Source: Oscillospiraceae bacterium | GTDB taxonomy: Bacteria > Bacillota > Clostridia > Oscillospirales > Ruminococcaceae | Assembly (NCBI GenBank): GCA_017405465.1 | Contig: JAFRAJ010000039.1 | Span: 104,891 to 168,890, forward strand | DNA: 64,000 nt | Direction: 5' to 3' | Part shown: positions 17,237 through 24,960 of the stretch, one piece after another | Numbering within the stretch: the stretch's first letter is position 1 | How the letters are laid out: every line of letters begins with the position of its first letter | Position numbers and translations under genes: made by a program | Notes under the pieces: generated by a model | The model's database searches: none | What the model saw: the letters and a program-made list of their open reading frames with translations, nothing else | What the model was told of the DNA's origin: nothing

Positions 17237-17242
17237 ATTATA
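17237..17242 (-). promoter_or_regulatory. Possible -10 box for ydbC
   Basis: On the - strand TATAAT lies about 42 bases before the ydbC start, preceded by TG. A TTGATT 14 bases upstream is too close to be an ideal -35 box. Weak support. Confidence 0.35.
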
Positions 17243-17300
17243 CATATCAAGCTAAAAATCAAGATGAAGGCAAATGAAGGCTTTATCTGTGGTTAATTTG

Positions 17301-17328
17301 TTGACAAACGTTATAAAGTTGTTATAAT
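17301..17328 (+). promoter_or_regulatory. Consensus promoter of the tRNA pair
   Basis: TTGACA (17301-17306), a 16-base spacer and TATAAT (17323-17328): both boxes match the sigma-A consensus exactly. The start point would be about 17335, just before tRNA-Gln, as expected for a stable RNA gene. Confidence 0.88.
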
Positions 17329-17343
17329 AGTGTTCGTGTCTGG

Positions 17344-17417
17344 AGCGGAATTGTGTAACGGTAGCACGGCAGACTCTGACTCTGTTTGCGAGGGTTCGAA
17401 TCCTTCTTCCGCTACCA
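17344..17417 (+). tRNA. tRNA-Gln (anticodon CUG)
   Basis: A complete cloverleaf including an encoded CCA. The acceptor stem is AGCGGAA / TTCCGCT, the D arm GTG / CAC, the anticodon stem GCAGA / TCTGT enclosing loop CTCTGAC with anticodon CTG, and the T arm contains GGTTCGAATCC. The anticodon reads CAG only, so a separate UUG tRNA for CAA is expected elsewhere. Fold was done by eye. Confidence 0.93.
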
Positions 17418-17444
17418 AAGCCGATGATCCCTGATCATCGGCTT
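17418..17444 (+). other. Hairpin between the two tRNAs
   Basis: A 12-bp stem (AAGCCGATGATC / GATCATCGGCTT) with a 3-base loop directly follows the CCA of tRNA-Gln. The following AATTATTC is a poor T tract, so it may serve as a processing or partial termination signal. Confidence 0.6.
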
Positions 17445-17451
17445 AATTATT

Positions 17452-17528
17452 CGGGGTGTGGCTCAGTTTGGTAGAGTGCTTGGTTCGGGACCAAGAGGCC
17501 GCGGGTTCGAATCCCGCCACTCCGACCA
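17452..17528 (+). tRNA. tRNA-Pro (anticodon CGG)
   Basis: A complete cloverleaf with encoded CCA: acceptor stem CGGGGTG / CACTCCG, anticodon stem CTTGG / CCAAG with loop TTCGGGA (anticodon CGG followed by G37, typical of proline tRNAs), and T arm GCGGGTTCGAATCCCGC. It reads CCG. It is probably co-transcribed with the preceding tRNA-Gln. Confidence 0.95.
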
Positions 17529-17532
17529 CATC

Positions 17533-17565
17533 GATCCTCGTCTTTTGACGGGGATCTTTGTTTTT
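17533..17565 (+). terminator. Intrinsic terminator after the tRNAs
   Basis: Stem GATCCTCGTC / GACGGGGATC (10 bp with one wobble pair) and a TTTT loop are followed by TTTGTTTTT. Confidence 0.88.
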
Positions 17566-17661
17566 CATAATGTGTTCTTACACTGCAGCTTTATTTTCAG
17601 TAAAATAAATATAGAGACCACATTCGTTTAATTGTTTGTATTATCAACAGGAGAGATGGTA

Positions 17662-18657
17662 ATGGAAGAAGTCAAGGCTGGTAAAGGTGGAGAAAAGTTC
17701 GTTCCATATAATGAAAGAACCGGTAATGAATCTGTTGTTTATTTTACAAAAGATCTTTCTGCAGCAGGACTTATAAAAGTTTATAAGAAAGTTTGTGAGG
17801 GCATTTGCGGCAAAGTCGCTGTCAAATTACATACAGGCGAACCTCATGGCCCCAATATCATTCCCAGACCATGGGTAAAGGAACTGTTTGAAAAATGCCT
17901 TCCCGATGCAACTATAGTCGAGACTAACACTTACTATGACGGAGATAGATATACTACTGAACTGCACCGTAAGACCATAGAGATCAATGGCTGGACTTTT
18001 GCGCCGGTCGATATCATGGATGAACACGGGACTACAGAGCTTCCGGTCAATGGAGGCAAATGGTTTACTAAGATGACAGTTGGCGGATCACTCGTTGATT
18101 ATGATTCGCTTCTTGTCCTGACACATTTCAAAGGCCATACTATGGGAGGCTTCGGAGGCTCTAATAAGAACATCGGTATAGGGTGTGCTGACGGAAGAAT
18201 AGGGAAGAAAGCGATTCATACTGTAGTCGGCTCTGATGATCAGTGGTCAGTCTCAGAAGAGGAATTCATGGAAAGAATGACTGAGTCTGCAAAAGCTACG
18301 GTCGATCACTTTGGTGACAAGATCACTTTCGTAAACGTCATGCGCAATATGTCGGTGTCCTGTGACTGTGAAGGAGTAGATGCAGAGCCGGTAGTCACAC
18401 CCAACGTTGGTATCCTGGCGTCGGTAGACATCCTGGCGGTTGATCAGGCCTGCGTAGATATAGTTTACGCGATGAAAAAAGAAGAAAATCATGATCTGGT
18501 AGAGCGAATAGAATCACGCCATGGGCATCGCCAGCTTTCGTATATGAAGGAACTGGGGATGGGAAACAACAGGTATGTTTTGATCGACACTGATAATGGA
18601 GATGTCAGGATGACAGCAGAAGATGCAGTTGTGGATCTTGTTCCGTTCACTGAATAA
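17662..18657 (+). CDS. DUF362-family protein
   Basis: A 331-residue protein of the DUF362 family, seen from KVAVKLHTGEPHGPNIIPRP (about residues 52-71), IVETNTYYDGDRY, SLLVLTHFKGHTMGGFGGSNKNIGIGC (about 150-176) and the C-terminal ILAVDQACVDIVY. Many DUF362 proteins carry a ferredoxin-type 4Fe-4S domain; none is visible here. The function of the family is poorly known. The start at 17662 is chosen because AGGAGA (17649-17654) lies 7 bases upstream; in-frame TTG 17632 and ATG 17656 are worse placed. It is a single-gene unit between the tRNA terminator and its own terminator. Confidence 0.85.
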   Translation: MEEVKAGKGGEKFVPYNERTGNESVVYFTKDLSAAGLIKVYKKVCEGICGKVAVKLHTGEPHGPNIIPRPWVKELFEKCLPDATIVETNTYYDGDRYTTELHRKTIEINGWTFAPVDIMDEHGTTELPVNGGKWFTKMTVGGSLVDYDSLLVLTHFKGHTMGGFGGSNKNIGIGCADGRIGKKAIHTVVGSDDQWSVSEEEFMERMTESAKATVDHFGDKITFVNVMRNMSVSCDCEGVDAEPVVTPNVGILASVDILAVDQACVDIVYAMKKEENHDLVERIESRHGHRQLSYMKELGMGNNRYVLIDTDNGDVRMTAEDAVVDLVPFTE

Positions 18658-18701
18658 ACTCCAGATCCAGGTATCTGGTTTACCGGATAAGTAGTAGTTT
18701 T

Positions 18702-18740
18702 AAGGATGATGCAAAAAAATATTGCGTCATCCTTATCTTT
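18702..18740 (+). terminator. Intrinsic terminator after the DUF362 gene
   Basis: Stem AAGGATGATGCAA (18702-18714) pairs with TTGCGTCATCCTT (18722-18734) with one G-T wobble; ATCTTT follows. Confidence 0.8.
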
Positions 18741-18852
18741 ATGATAAGATGTTTTGGCAATTCGCATGTGTTCTGTTTCTTATGGCTTGTGGCTTAATGC
18801 TGCCTTGAGTGAAGGGACACAGAGGAATTAACAAAAAAGGAGAAAGAAAAAA
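18741..18852 (+). promoter_or_regulatory. rpsB leader region
   Basis: These 112 bases must hold the start of the rpsB transcript. TTGGCA (18754-18759) could be a -35 box, but the -10 position (TCTTAT) is poor. A small hairpin, CCTT-GAGTG-AAGG with an outer TGT..ACA, lies near 18800-18822. A leader that senses ribosomal protein S2 is possible but unproven. The ribosome-binding site AAAGGAG precedes the ATG. Confidence 0.35.
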
Positions 18853-19602
18853 ATGTCAGTAGTATCCATGAAACAGCTGCTGGAAAGTGGTTTCCATTTC
18901 GGACACCAGACCCGCCGCTGGAACCCCAAGATGGCTCCGTATATCTATACTGAGCGCAACGGTATCCACATCATTGACCTTCAGCAGACGGTCAAGCTTT
19001 TCGACAAAGCATACAATGATATCAGAGAAGCCGCTATGGACGGAGATATCCTTTTTGTCGGAACGAAGAAACAGGCTCAGGAGAGCATCATGACCGAAGC
19101 TCAGCGCTGCGGTATGCCTTACGTAAACAGCCGTTGGCTGGGCGGAACACTCACCAACTTCCGCACTATCCGTCGCAGGATTGCAAGACTGAACCAGCTC
19201 AAGACGATGCGCGAAGACGGAACTTTCGACCTTCTCACCAAGAAGGAAGTCAGCAAGTATGAAGGCGAGATCGCTAAGTTCGAGAAATTCCTTGGCGGAA
19301 TAAAGGATATGGAGCGCCTTCCCGCTGCTCTGTTCGTAGTAGACACACGCAGAGAGCACATCGCTGTTTCCGAAGCACACAAGCTTGGTATCCCGATTTT
19401 TGCTATCGTTGATACAAACTGTGATCCGGATGAAGTAGATTACATCATCCCCGGAAATGATGATGCTATCCGTGCTGTAAAGCTTGTTTGCTCATCGATG
19501 GCAGATGCCATTATCGAGGCACGTCAGGGATATCAGGTCGAACCGGAAGAAGAGACAGCCACTGCAGAGACAGAAGAAACTGTCGAAGATACTGAAGAAT
19601 AA
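18853..19602 (+). CDS. rpsB: 30S ribosomal protein S2
   Basis: Ribosomal protein S2, 249 residues, on the back of the 30S subunit. It opens with [25 protein letters not shown], the classical S2 N-terminus, followed by [17 protein letters not shown], the [14 protein letters not shown] block (about 95-108) and [17 protein letters not shown]. The last 20 residues are an acidic Glu/Thr tail. It is followed after 28 bases by tsf, the standard pairing. Confidence 0.98.
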   Translation: MSVVSMKQLLESGFHFGHQTRRWNPKMAPYIYTERNGIHIIDLQQTVKLFDKAYNDIREAAMDGDILFVGTKKQAQESIMTEAQRCGMPYVNSRWLGGTLTNFRTIRRRIARLNQLKTMREDGTFDLLTKKEVSKYEGEIAKFEKFLGGIKDMERLPAALFVVDTRREHIAVSEAHKLGIPIFAIVDTNCDPDEVDYIIPGNDDAIRAVKLVCSSMADAIIEARQGYQVEPEEETATAETEETVEDTEE

Positions 19603-19630
19603 TCGTTTACAGTTAATTGGAGGGAATAGA

Positions 19631-20548
19631 ATGGCTTTTACAGCTAAAGATGTACAGACTCTTCGTGAGCGTACAGGCTGCGGAATGATGGATTGCAAGA
19701 AGGCTCTTACAGAAGCTGACGGCGATATGGAAAAGGCTGTTGAGATCCTGCGTGAACGCGGACTCGCTGCTCAGACAAAGAAAGCCGGCAGAATCGCTGC
19801 CGAAGGCGTTGTTTATGCTGAATCCACTGATAATGTCGGTGTTATTCTCGAAGTCAACTCTGAAACAGACTTCGTTGCTAAGAATGATAAGTTCATGGAT
19901 TTCGTCAAAGCTTGCGCTGCTGCAGTAATGAAAAATGATCCAGCAGATGTCGATGCTCTGCTTCAGTGTGATGGCGGAGAGGGCACCATCGAAGAGATGC
20001 TCCGCGACAGAATCCTCACTATCGGTGAGAATATAAAGCTCCGCAGATTTGAACGTGTAGAAGGAACTACAGTTTCCTACATCCACATGGGCGGTGTATA
20101 TGCAACACTGGTAAAGTTTGAGACAACTCCTGAGATCGCTGCAAGACCCGAATTCAAGGAAATGGGACAGAATGTAGCTATGCAGGTTGCAGCTCTCAAC
20201 CCCACTTATCTGAAGGAAGAAGAAGTTCCTGCTTCTGTTCTTGAGGATGAGAAGAATGTCAGAATGACTGTTGCTAAACAGGATCCTAAGAATGCTGGAA
20301 AACCCGACAACATCATTGAGAAGATCGTTACTGGTGGACTCAACAAGTTCTATAAGGAAGTCTGTCTTCTCGATCAGGCATACGTAAAGGACGACAAGAA
20401 GAGCGTAAAGCAGTATGTCGATTCTGTTGCCAAAGAACTCGGCGGAAATATCGAAGTAGTCAAGTTCGTGCGTTACGAGAAGGGTGAAGGCCTCGAGAAG
20501 AGAAACGAGGATTTCGCAGCAGAAGTTGCAGCACAGATCAATAAATAA
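19631..20548 (+). CDS. tsf: Elongation factor Ts
   Basis: EF-Ts, the guanine nucleotide exchange factor of EF-Tu, 305 residues. The N-terminal TS-N domain has TLRERTGCGMMDCKKAL (about 10-26), followed by KKAGRIAAEGVVY and the dimer core with VILEVNSETDFVAKND (about 71-86). The frame is open upstream through the end of rpsB, but the ATG at 19631 behind GGAGGGAATAG gives the normal N-terminus. A terminator follows. Confidence 0.98.
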   Translation: MAFTAKDVQTLRERTGCGMMDCKKALTEADGDMEKAVEILRERGLAAQTKKAGRIAAEGVVYAESTDNVGVILEVNSETDFVAKNDKFMDFVKACAAAVMKNDPADVDALLQCDGGEGTIEEMLRDRILTIGENIKLRRFERVEGTTVSYIHMGGVYATLVKFETTPEIAARPEFKEMGQNVAMQVAALNPTYLKEEEVPASVLEDEKNVRMTVAKQDPKNAGKPDNIIEKIVTGGLNKFYKEVCLLDQAYVKDDKKSVKQYVDSVAKELGGNIEVVKFVRYEKGEGLEKRNEDFAAEVAAQINK

Positions 20549-20558
20549 TCCAATGTTT

Positions 20559-20594
20559 AAAAAGACCCATGCCTTAAAGGCGTGGGTCTTTTCT
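20559..20594 (+). terminator. Intrinsic terminator after tsf
   Basis: Stem AAAGACCCATGCC (20561-20573) with GGCGTGGGTCTTT (20579-20591), 13 bp with one wobble, loop TTAAA, and a T-rich tail. Confidence 0.88.
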
Positions 20595-20596
20595 CA

Positions 20597-20625
20597 TTGC
20601 TTAATGACTGTCATTAATATAAAAT
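20597..20625 (+). promoter_or_regulatory. Possible promoter of the pyrH operon
   Basis: TTGCTT (20597-20602), 17 bases, TAAAAT (20620-20625). A promoter is expected here because the tsf terminator lies just upstream; the boxes are only moderate. Confidence 0.45.
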
Positions 20626-20688
20626 AGTCTCTGGAAACAGAAAAACAGGCTGAGTTCCTGAATCTTTAATGAAGAAAGGATCAGACAT

Positions 20689-21399
20689 ATGGTACCGTAT
20701 AAACGAGTGCTGCTGAAGTTATCGGGAGAAGCTCTCGCTGGTGATAAACGATTTGGGATAGATCCCGACACCATGGAAAGTTTCTGCGAAGCGATCAAAC
20801 AGAGTGCAGATCTCGGCATTGAGATCGGCATCGTCGTTGGAGGAGGCAATTTCTGGCGCGGACGTGATGCTGCAGGAATGGAAAGGACCAGGGCAGACCA
20901 TATCGGGATGCTGGCTACCGTTATGAACGGACTTGCTGTTGCAGAAGGCCTCGAGAAGCTTGGCTGTGATGTCAGAGTCATGACTGCTATAAGTATGCAG
21001 ACAGTTGCAGAACCCTATATCAGAAACAGAGCTATCAGACATCTTGAAAAAGGCAGGATCGTCATCATGTCAGGAGGGACAGGGAACCCGTTCTTCTCGA
21101 CTGATTCTGCGTCGGCTCTTCGTGCCGCTGAGATCGGTGCAGATGTGATACTCAAAGCTACGATGGTTGACGGAGTATATGACAAGGATCCTCATAAATA
21201 TTCAGATGCAGTCAGATATGACAGTATCTCATTTACAAAAGTACTTGCCGATAATCTCAACGTAATAGATTCTACGGCAGCCAGTATGTGCAGAGACAAT
21301 GGAATACCCGTGCTGGTATTCGATCTGCAGAGTGATCCGCAGAATCTCGTAAGAGTGCTCTCAGGCGAGAATATAGGGACTTTGATTAAGGAGGATTAA
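20689..21399 (+). CDS. pyrH: UMP kinase
   Basis: Hexameric bacterial UMP kinase of the amino acid kinase fold, making UDP from UMP and ATP. 236 residues: [12 protein letters not shown] (about 6-17), the glycine loop [10 protein letters not shown] (about 47-56), [14 protein letters not shown] (about 67-80) and [19 protein letters not shown] (about 129-147). The ribosome-binding site GAAAGGA is well placed. It is followed by frr after five bases. Confidence 0.97.
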   Translation: MVPYKRVLLKLSGEALAGDKRFGIDPDTMESFCEAIKQSADLGIEIGIVVGGGNFWRGRDAAGMERTRADHIGMLATVMNGLAVAEGLEKLGCDVRVMTAISMQTVAEPYIRNRAIRHLEKGRIVIMSGGTGNPFFSTDSASALRAAEIGADVILKATMVDGVYDKDPHKYSDAVRYDSISFTKVLADNLNVIDSTAASMCRDNGIPVLVFDLQSDPQNLVRVLSGENIGTLIKED

Positions 21400-21404
21400 T
21401 ATCC

Positions 21405-21959
21405 ATGAGTGAATATGTACAGCCCTACCAGGACAATATGAACAAGTCTATAGATCATCTTAAGAACGATCTTGCTGCGGTTCGTGCAGGACGCGCAAAT
21501 CCCGCAGTTCTTGACAAGATCACAGTTGATTATTACGGGACTCCTACTAAGATCAATCAGATGGCGGCTGTTTCAGTTGCGGAAGCCAGGATACTGGTAA
21601 TAACCCCCTGGGATGCCTCTACAATCAGAAATATCCAGAGAGCGATTCTTGCTTCTGATATCGGAATCAATCCTACTGACGACGGAAGAAGTCTGAGACT
21701 CGTTTTTCCGCAGCTTACAGAAGAAAGACGCCGCGAACTTGTTAAAGACATAAAAAAGATGGGCGAGGATTGCAAGGTTGCTGTCCGTAACATTAGACGT
21801 GAAGCCGTTGACAAATTCAAAGCGATGGAAAAGAAATCCGAGATCACGGAAGATGACCTTAAAGATCTTCAGGAAGAACTTCAGAAGGCAACCGACGCTT
21901 CTGTCAAGACCATAGACGAAGTCGTAAAGAATAAAGAGACCGAGATACTGGAGGTCTGA
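21405..21959 (+). CDS. frr: Ribosome recycling factor
   Basis: RRF, 184 residues, which with EF-G splits post-termination ribosomes. It shows the family's tRNA-like layout: helices with LRAVRAGRANPAVLD-type sequence (here LAAVRAGRANPAVLDKITVDYYG, about 22-44), TPWDAS.IRNIQRAI, GINPTDDGRSLRL and LTEERRRELVK. AAGGAGGA precedes the ATG. The stop is three bases from the uppS start. Confidence 0.98.
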   Translation: MSEYVQPYQDNMNKSIDHLKNDLAAVRAGRANPAVLDKITVDYYGTPTKINQMAAVSVAEARILVITPWDASTIRNIQRAILASDIGINPTDDGRSLRLVFPQLTEERRRELVKDIKKMGEDCKVAVRNIRREAVDKFKAMEKKSEITEDDLKDLQEELQKATDASVKTIDEVVKNKETEILEV

Positions 21960-21962
21960 TAG

Positions 21963-22673
21963 ATGGTACCCCGGAATACCGTACTTCCCAGACATATAGG
22001 AATAATCATGGATGGGAACGGTAGATGGGCTTCCAAGAGAGGCCTTCCCAGATCTGCCGGACATGCCAAAGGCGCAGATGTATTCAGGGATATCTGCCGT
22101 TATTGCGAACAGCTGGGAATAGAAGCGCTTACAACATATGCTTTTTCAACTGAGAACTGGACTCGGTCAAAAGATGAAGTCGACTCCATAATGAACATTC
22201 TCCGCAGGTATCTGAAGGATGCTTTCGGGCTGGAAGGCGAGACGATAAGGGTTCGTTTCATCGGAAGGAGAGACAGACTTGCTCCTGACATTCTTGATCT
22301 TATGAACGAGATAGAAGAAGGAAGCAAGGATAATCCCGGTCTAATTCTCAACATCGCTGTAGATTACGGCGGAAGGGACGAGATAGTAAGTGCTGCAAAG
22401 AGAGCGGCCGTTCTTCTCAGAGACGGAGAGATCAAAGAAGAGGATATAACGGAGGAGCTTATCGATAGTTATACTTTTACGTCATGCTGTCCTCCGCTGG
22501 ACCTTCTGCTCAGACCGTCCGGAGAACAAAGGATATCTAACTTTATGCTTTGGCAGTGCGCATATGCAGAATTCGTATATATGGATGTATTATGGCCGGA
22601 TTTTACCCGTAAAGACCTGGATGCAGCCATTGAAGAGTTCGGCAGGCGAAACCGCAGGTTCGGCGGAAGGTGA
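21963..22673 (+). CDS. uppS: Undecaprenyl diphosphate synthase
   Basis: A cis-prenyltransferase that extends farnesyl diphosphate with isopentenyl diphosphate to the C55 carrier for MraY and MurG. The 236-residue product has IIMDGNGRWASKRG (about 14-27; Asp17 is the catalytic aspartate), GHAKGAD, TTYAFSTENW (about 57-66) and DLLLRPSGEQRISNFMLWQ (about 180-198). GGAGG precedes the ATG. In many Clostridia cdsA comes next; here a terminator-like hairpin and dxr follow. Confidence 0.97.
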   Translation: MVPRNTVLPRHIGIIMDGNGRWASKRGLPRSAGHAKGADVFRDICRYCEQLGIEALTTYAFSTENWTRSKDEVDSIMNILRRYLKDAFGLEGETIRVRFIGRRDRLAPDILDLMNEIEEGSKDNPGLILNIAVDYGGRDEIVSAAKRAAVLLRDGEIKEEDITEELIDSYTFTSCCPPLDLLLRPSGEQRISNFMLWQCAYAEFVYMDVLWPDFTRKDLDAAIEEFGRRNRRFGGR

Positions 22674-22695
22674 AACTTCATCAATAATTCACGAC

Positions 22696-22732
22696 AAAGC
22701 TGGACTCATATATGATATGTGTCCAGCTTTTT
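22696..22732 (+). terminator. Terminator-like hairpin between uppS and dxr
   Basis: A perfect 10-bp stem (AAAGCTGGAC / GTCCAGCTTT) with a 15-base loop runs into TTTTT. It lies only 12 bases before the dxr start codon, so it either ends the uppS transcript or acts as a partial attenuator. No dxr promoter is evident after it. Confidence 0.75.
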
Positions 22733-22744
22733 AAGAGGGTTGAT

Positions 22745-23902
22745 ATGGCAGTAAAAAAACTGTGTATTCTGGGTTCTACAGGTTCGATAGGAAAACAGGC
22801 GCTTTCGCTGGTCGACAGACTGGGAATAGAGATTACTGCGCTCAGTGCTGCTACGAATGTGAAGCTTCTGGAAGAGCAGGTGAGACGTTTCAGACCGGCT
22901 TACGCGTGTTTGTCAGACGAGAATGCAGCGAAGGATCTTGAGGTAAGGATCGCAGACACAAACACGAAGGTCTTCTCAGGTTCTGAAGGCTTGAAAGAGA
23001 TCGCAGCAGTGTCTGACTGTGATACTGTCTTAAATTCTGTAGTGGGGATAGCAGGTCTTGTTCCGACTCTGTCTGCTATAGATGCCGGTAAGGATATTGC
23101 GCTTGCAAACAAGGAGACACTTGTCACCGGAGGAAAGCTCGTTACGGCGAAGATAAAGGAAAATGGCCTTAAACTCCTTCCTGTTGACAGTGAACACTCA
23201 GCGATCTTTCAGTGTCTTCAGGACAGTCACTCTGCATCAGGACTCTCACGTATCCTGCTGACTGCTTCCGGAGGACCATTCTGGGGAAGAAGCAAGGATG
23301 AGCTCAGGGATGTTACTGTTGAAGATGCGCTGAAACATCCGAACTGGAGCATGGGTAAAAAAATAACTGTAGACAGCGCTACGATGATGAATAAGGCATT
23401 TGAGCTCATCGAAGCAATGTGGCTGTTCGGCCTTGATCCCGACAGCATCGTAGTCACTGTACACAGACAGAGTATCCTTCATTCAGGAGTCGAATTTAAA
23501 GACGGAGCACTGCTGGCGCAGCTTGGCGTTCCTGACATGAGGCTGCCTATACAGTATGCGCTTACATATCCTGAACGGATGGAGTGCTCACAGGAACGGT
23601 TAACAATTGAAAAAATGGCCGAACTCACATTTGAACGGCCTGATTATGATACATTCGAATGTCTGGCAGCAGGAACGGAAGCTGCAAGAAAAGGAGGGCT
23701 TGCTCCTACAGCAGCCAATGCCGCCAATGAGATCGCAGTACAATTGTTCCTGGAGGGAAAGATAAGGTTCCTGGAAATAGGAGAGATGGTGCGTAAAGCC
23801 GTCTCAAATGCTGTGAAGGCAGATAACTTTACACTCGACGAACTGCTTGAATATGACAGTGAAGTGAGAAGAAAAAGCCTTGAAACAGCAGGAATCGCCT
23901 AA
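22745..23902 (+). CDS. dxr: 1-deoxy-D-xylulose 5-phosphate reductoisomerase
   Basis: DXR (IspC) converts 1-deoxyxylulose 5-phosphate to 2-C-methylerythritol 4-phosphate with NADPH, the first committed step of the MEP isoprenoid pathway. 385 residues: NADPH loop ILGSTGSIGKQAL (about 8-20), ALANKETLVTGG (about 118-129), PVDSEHSAIFQCL (about 145-157) with the metal-binding Asp and Glu, ASGGPFWG (about 178-185) and HPNWSMGKKITVDSATMMNKAFE (about 198-220). The ATG at 22745 behind GAGGGTTGAT is preferred over an upstream in-frame start that would sit within the preceding terminator. Confidence 0.97.
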   Translation: MAVKKLCILGSTGSIGKQALSLVDRLGIEITALSAATNVKLLEEQVRRFRPAYACLSDENAAKDLEVRIADTNTKVFSGSEGLKEIAAVSDCDTVLNSVVGIAGLVPTLSAIDAGKDIALANKETLVTGGKLVTAKIKENGLKLLPVDSEHSAIFQCLQDSHSASGLSRILLTASGGPFWGRSKDELRDVTVEDALKHPNWSMGKKITVDSATMMNKAFELIEAMWLFGLDPDSIVVTVHRQSILHSGVEFKDGALLAQLGVPDMRLPIQYALTYPERMECSQERLTIEKMAELTFERPDYDTFECLAAGTEAARKGGLAPTAANAANEIAVQLFLEGKIRFLEIGEMVRKAVSNAVKADNFTLDELLEYDSEVRRKSLETAGIA

Positions 23903-23922
23903 TAAAACCGGAAGGTAATGAT

Positions 23923-24960
23923 ATGAGCGCGTTAATTACAGCTTTAGCTTCGATATTAGTGTTTGGATCCGTGATCTTTATTCACGAATTCGGTCATTTT
24001 ATCACTGCTAAGAAATCTGGCATAAAAGTCAATGAATTCGCTATAGGGATGGGACCTCTTCTTTTTTCGAAGACTGTCGGTGAGACTCAATACAGTCTTA
24101 GGCTCCTTCCTATCGGGGGATACTGCGCCATGGAAGGAGAAGATGAAGAGAGCGACGACGAGCGATCGTTCAGCAATGCTCCTGTATGGAAAAGAATAGT
24201 TGTAGTTATTGCCGGGGCAATGATGAATCTCCTACTTGGTTTTCTGATTCTCGGAATTCTTACAGCTACAGGAGGTTCGATCGCATCCAGAACCGTTGCC
24301 AAGTTCTATGATGATGCATCTACTGAGGCCAGCGGACTCAGAGTAGATGACAAGATTATCATGGTAAATGGAAGCAGGATCTTTGTCGCAGAAGATATAT
24401 TCTATGAGATGCTCTACGTTGAAGACGGTAAAGCGGATATGGTCGTCATTAGAGACGGTGAGAAGGTAATGTTGGATGACGTGACCTTCAAGACTGAGAG
24501 AGACGAAGAAAATGATGTTAATCTTATCGTTCTTGATTTCGCTGTTTATGGTGTAAAAAAGACAGTCGGCTCAGTTATAAAATCTTCTTTTCTACAGGCG
24601 ATCTCAACTACTCGTCTTATCATCAAATCTGTATTGCAGATCATTACCGGAGTAGTTCCGGTCAATAGTTTATCCGGACCTGTCGGGATCGTTTCTGTCA
24701 TTGGTGATGCTGCCGGTAACGGACTGAGATCACTTCTTAACATCCTTTCCTATATCTCTATAGATCTCGGAGTTATGAACCTTCTCCCGGTACCTGCTCT
24801 TGACGGAGGAAAACTCCTTCTGTTACTGATAGAAGCGATCACGAAGAAGAAACTTGACCAGAAATGGGAGATCGTGATCAATATTGCAGGTTTTGCACTT
24901 CTTATCCTTCTAATGGTCTTTGCGACATACAATGATATTGCGAGGTTGATAAGGAAATGA
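23923..24960 (+). CDS. rseP: Site-2 zinc metalloprotease RseP
   Basis: A 345-residue intramembrane protease of the M50 family (RasP/RseP), which cleaves membrane anchors such as anti-sigma factors and signal peptide remnants. The zinc site FIHEFGHF (about 18-25) lies in the first membrane helix; a PDZ domain (about 105-185) and the third motif MNLLPVPALDGG (about 284-295) with its conserved NxxPxPxLDGG follow. The sensor-like partner is not in the window. It ends with an ATGA overlap with ispG. Confidence 0.96.
   Translation: MSALITALASILVFGSVIFIHEFGHFITAKKSGIKVNEFAIGMGPLLFSKTVGETQYSLRLLPIGGYCAMEGEDEESDDERSFSNAPVWKRIVVVIAGAMMNLLLGFLILGILTATGGSIASRTVAKFYDDASTEASGLRVDDKIIMVNGSRIFVAEDIFYEMLYVEDGKADMVVIRDGEKVMLDDVTFKTERDEENDVNLIVLDFAVYGVKKTVGSVIKSSFLQAISTTRLIIKSVLQIITGVVPVNSLSGPVGIVSVIGDAAGNGLRSLLNILSYISIDLGVMNLLPVPALDGGKLLLLLIEAITKKKLDQKWEIVINIAGFALLILLMVFATYNDIARLIRK

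Noticed and set aside
17344..17528. tRNA genes as integration sites for a mobile element
   Set aside because: No direct repeat of a tRNA 3' end, integrase gene or foreign block was seen nearby.
19484..19630. In-frame upstream extension of tsf
   Set aside because: It overlaps the end of rpsB and the residues do not resemble EF-Ts.
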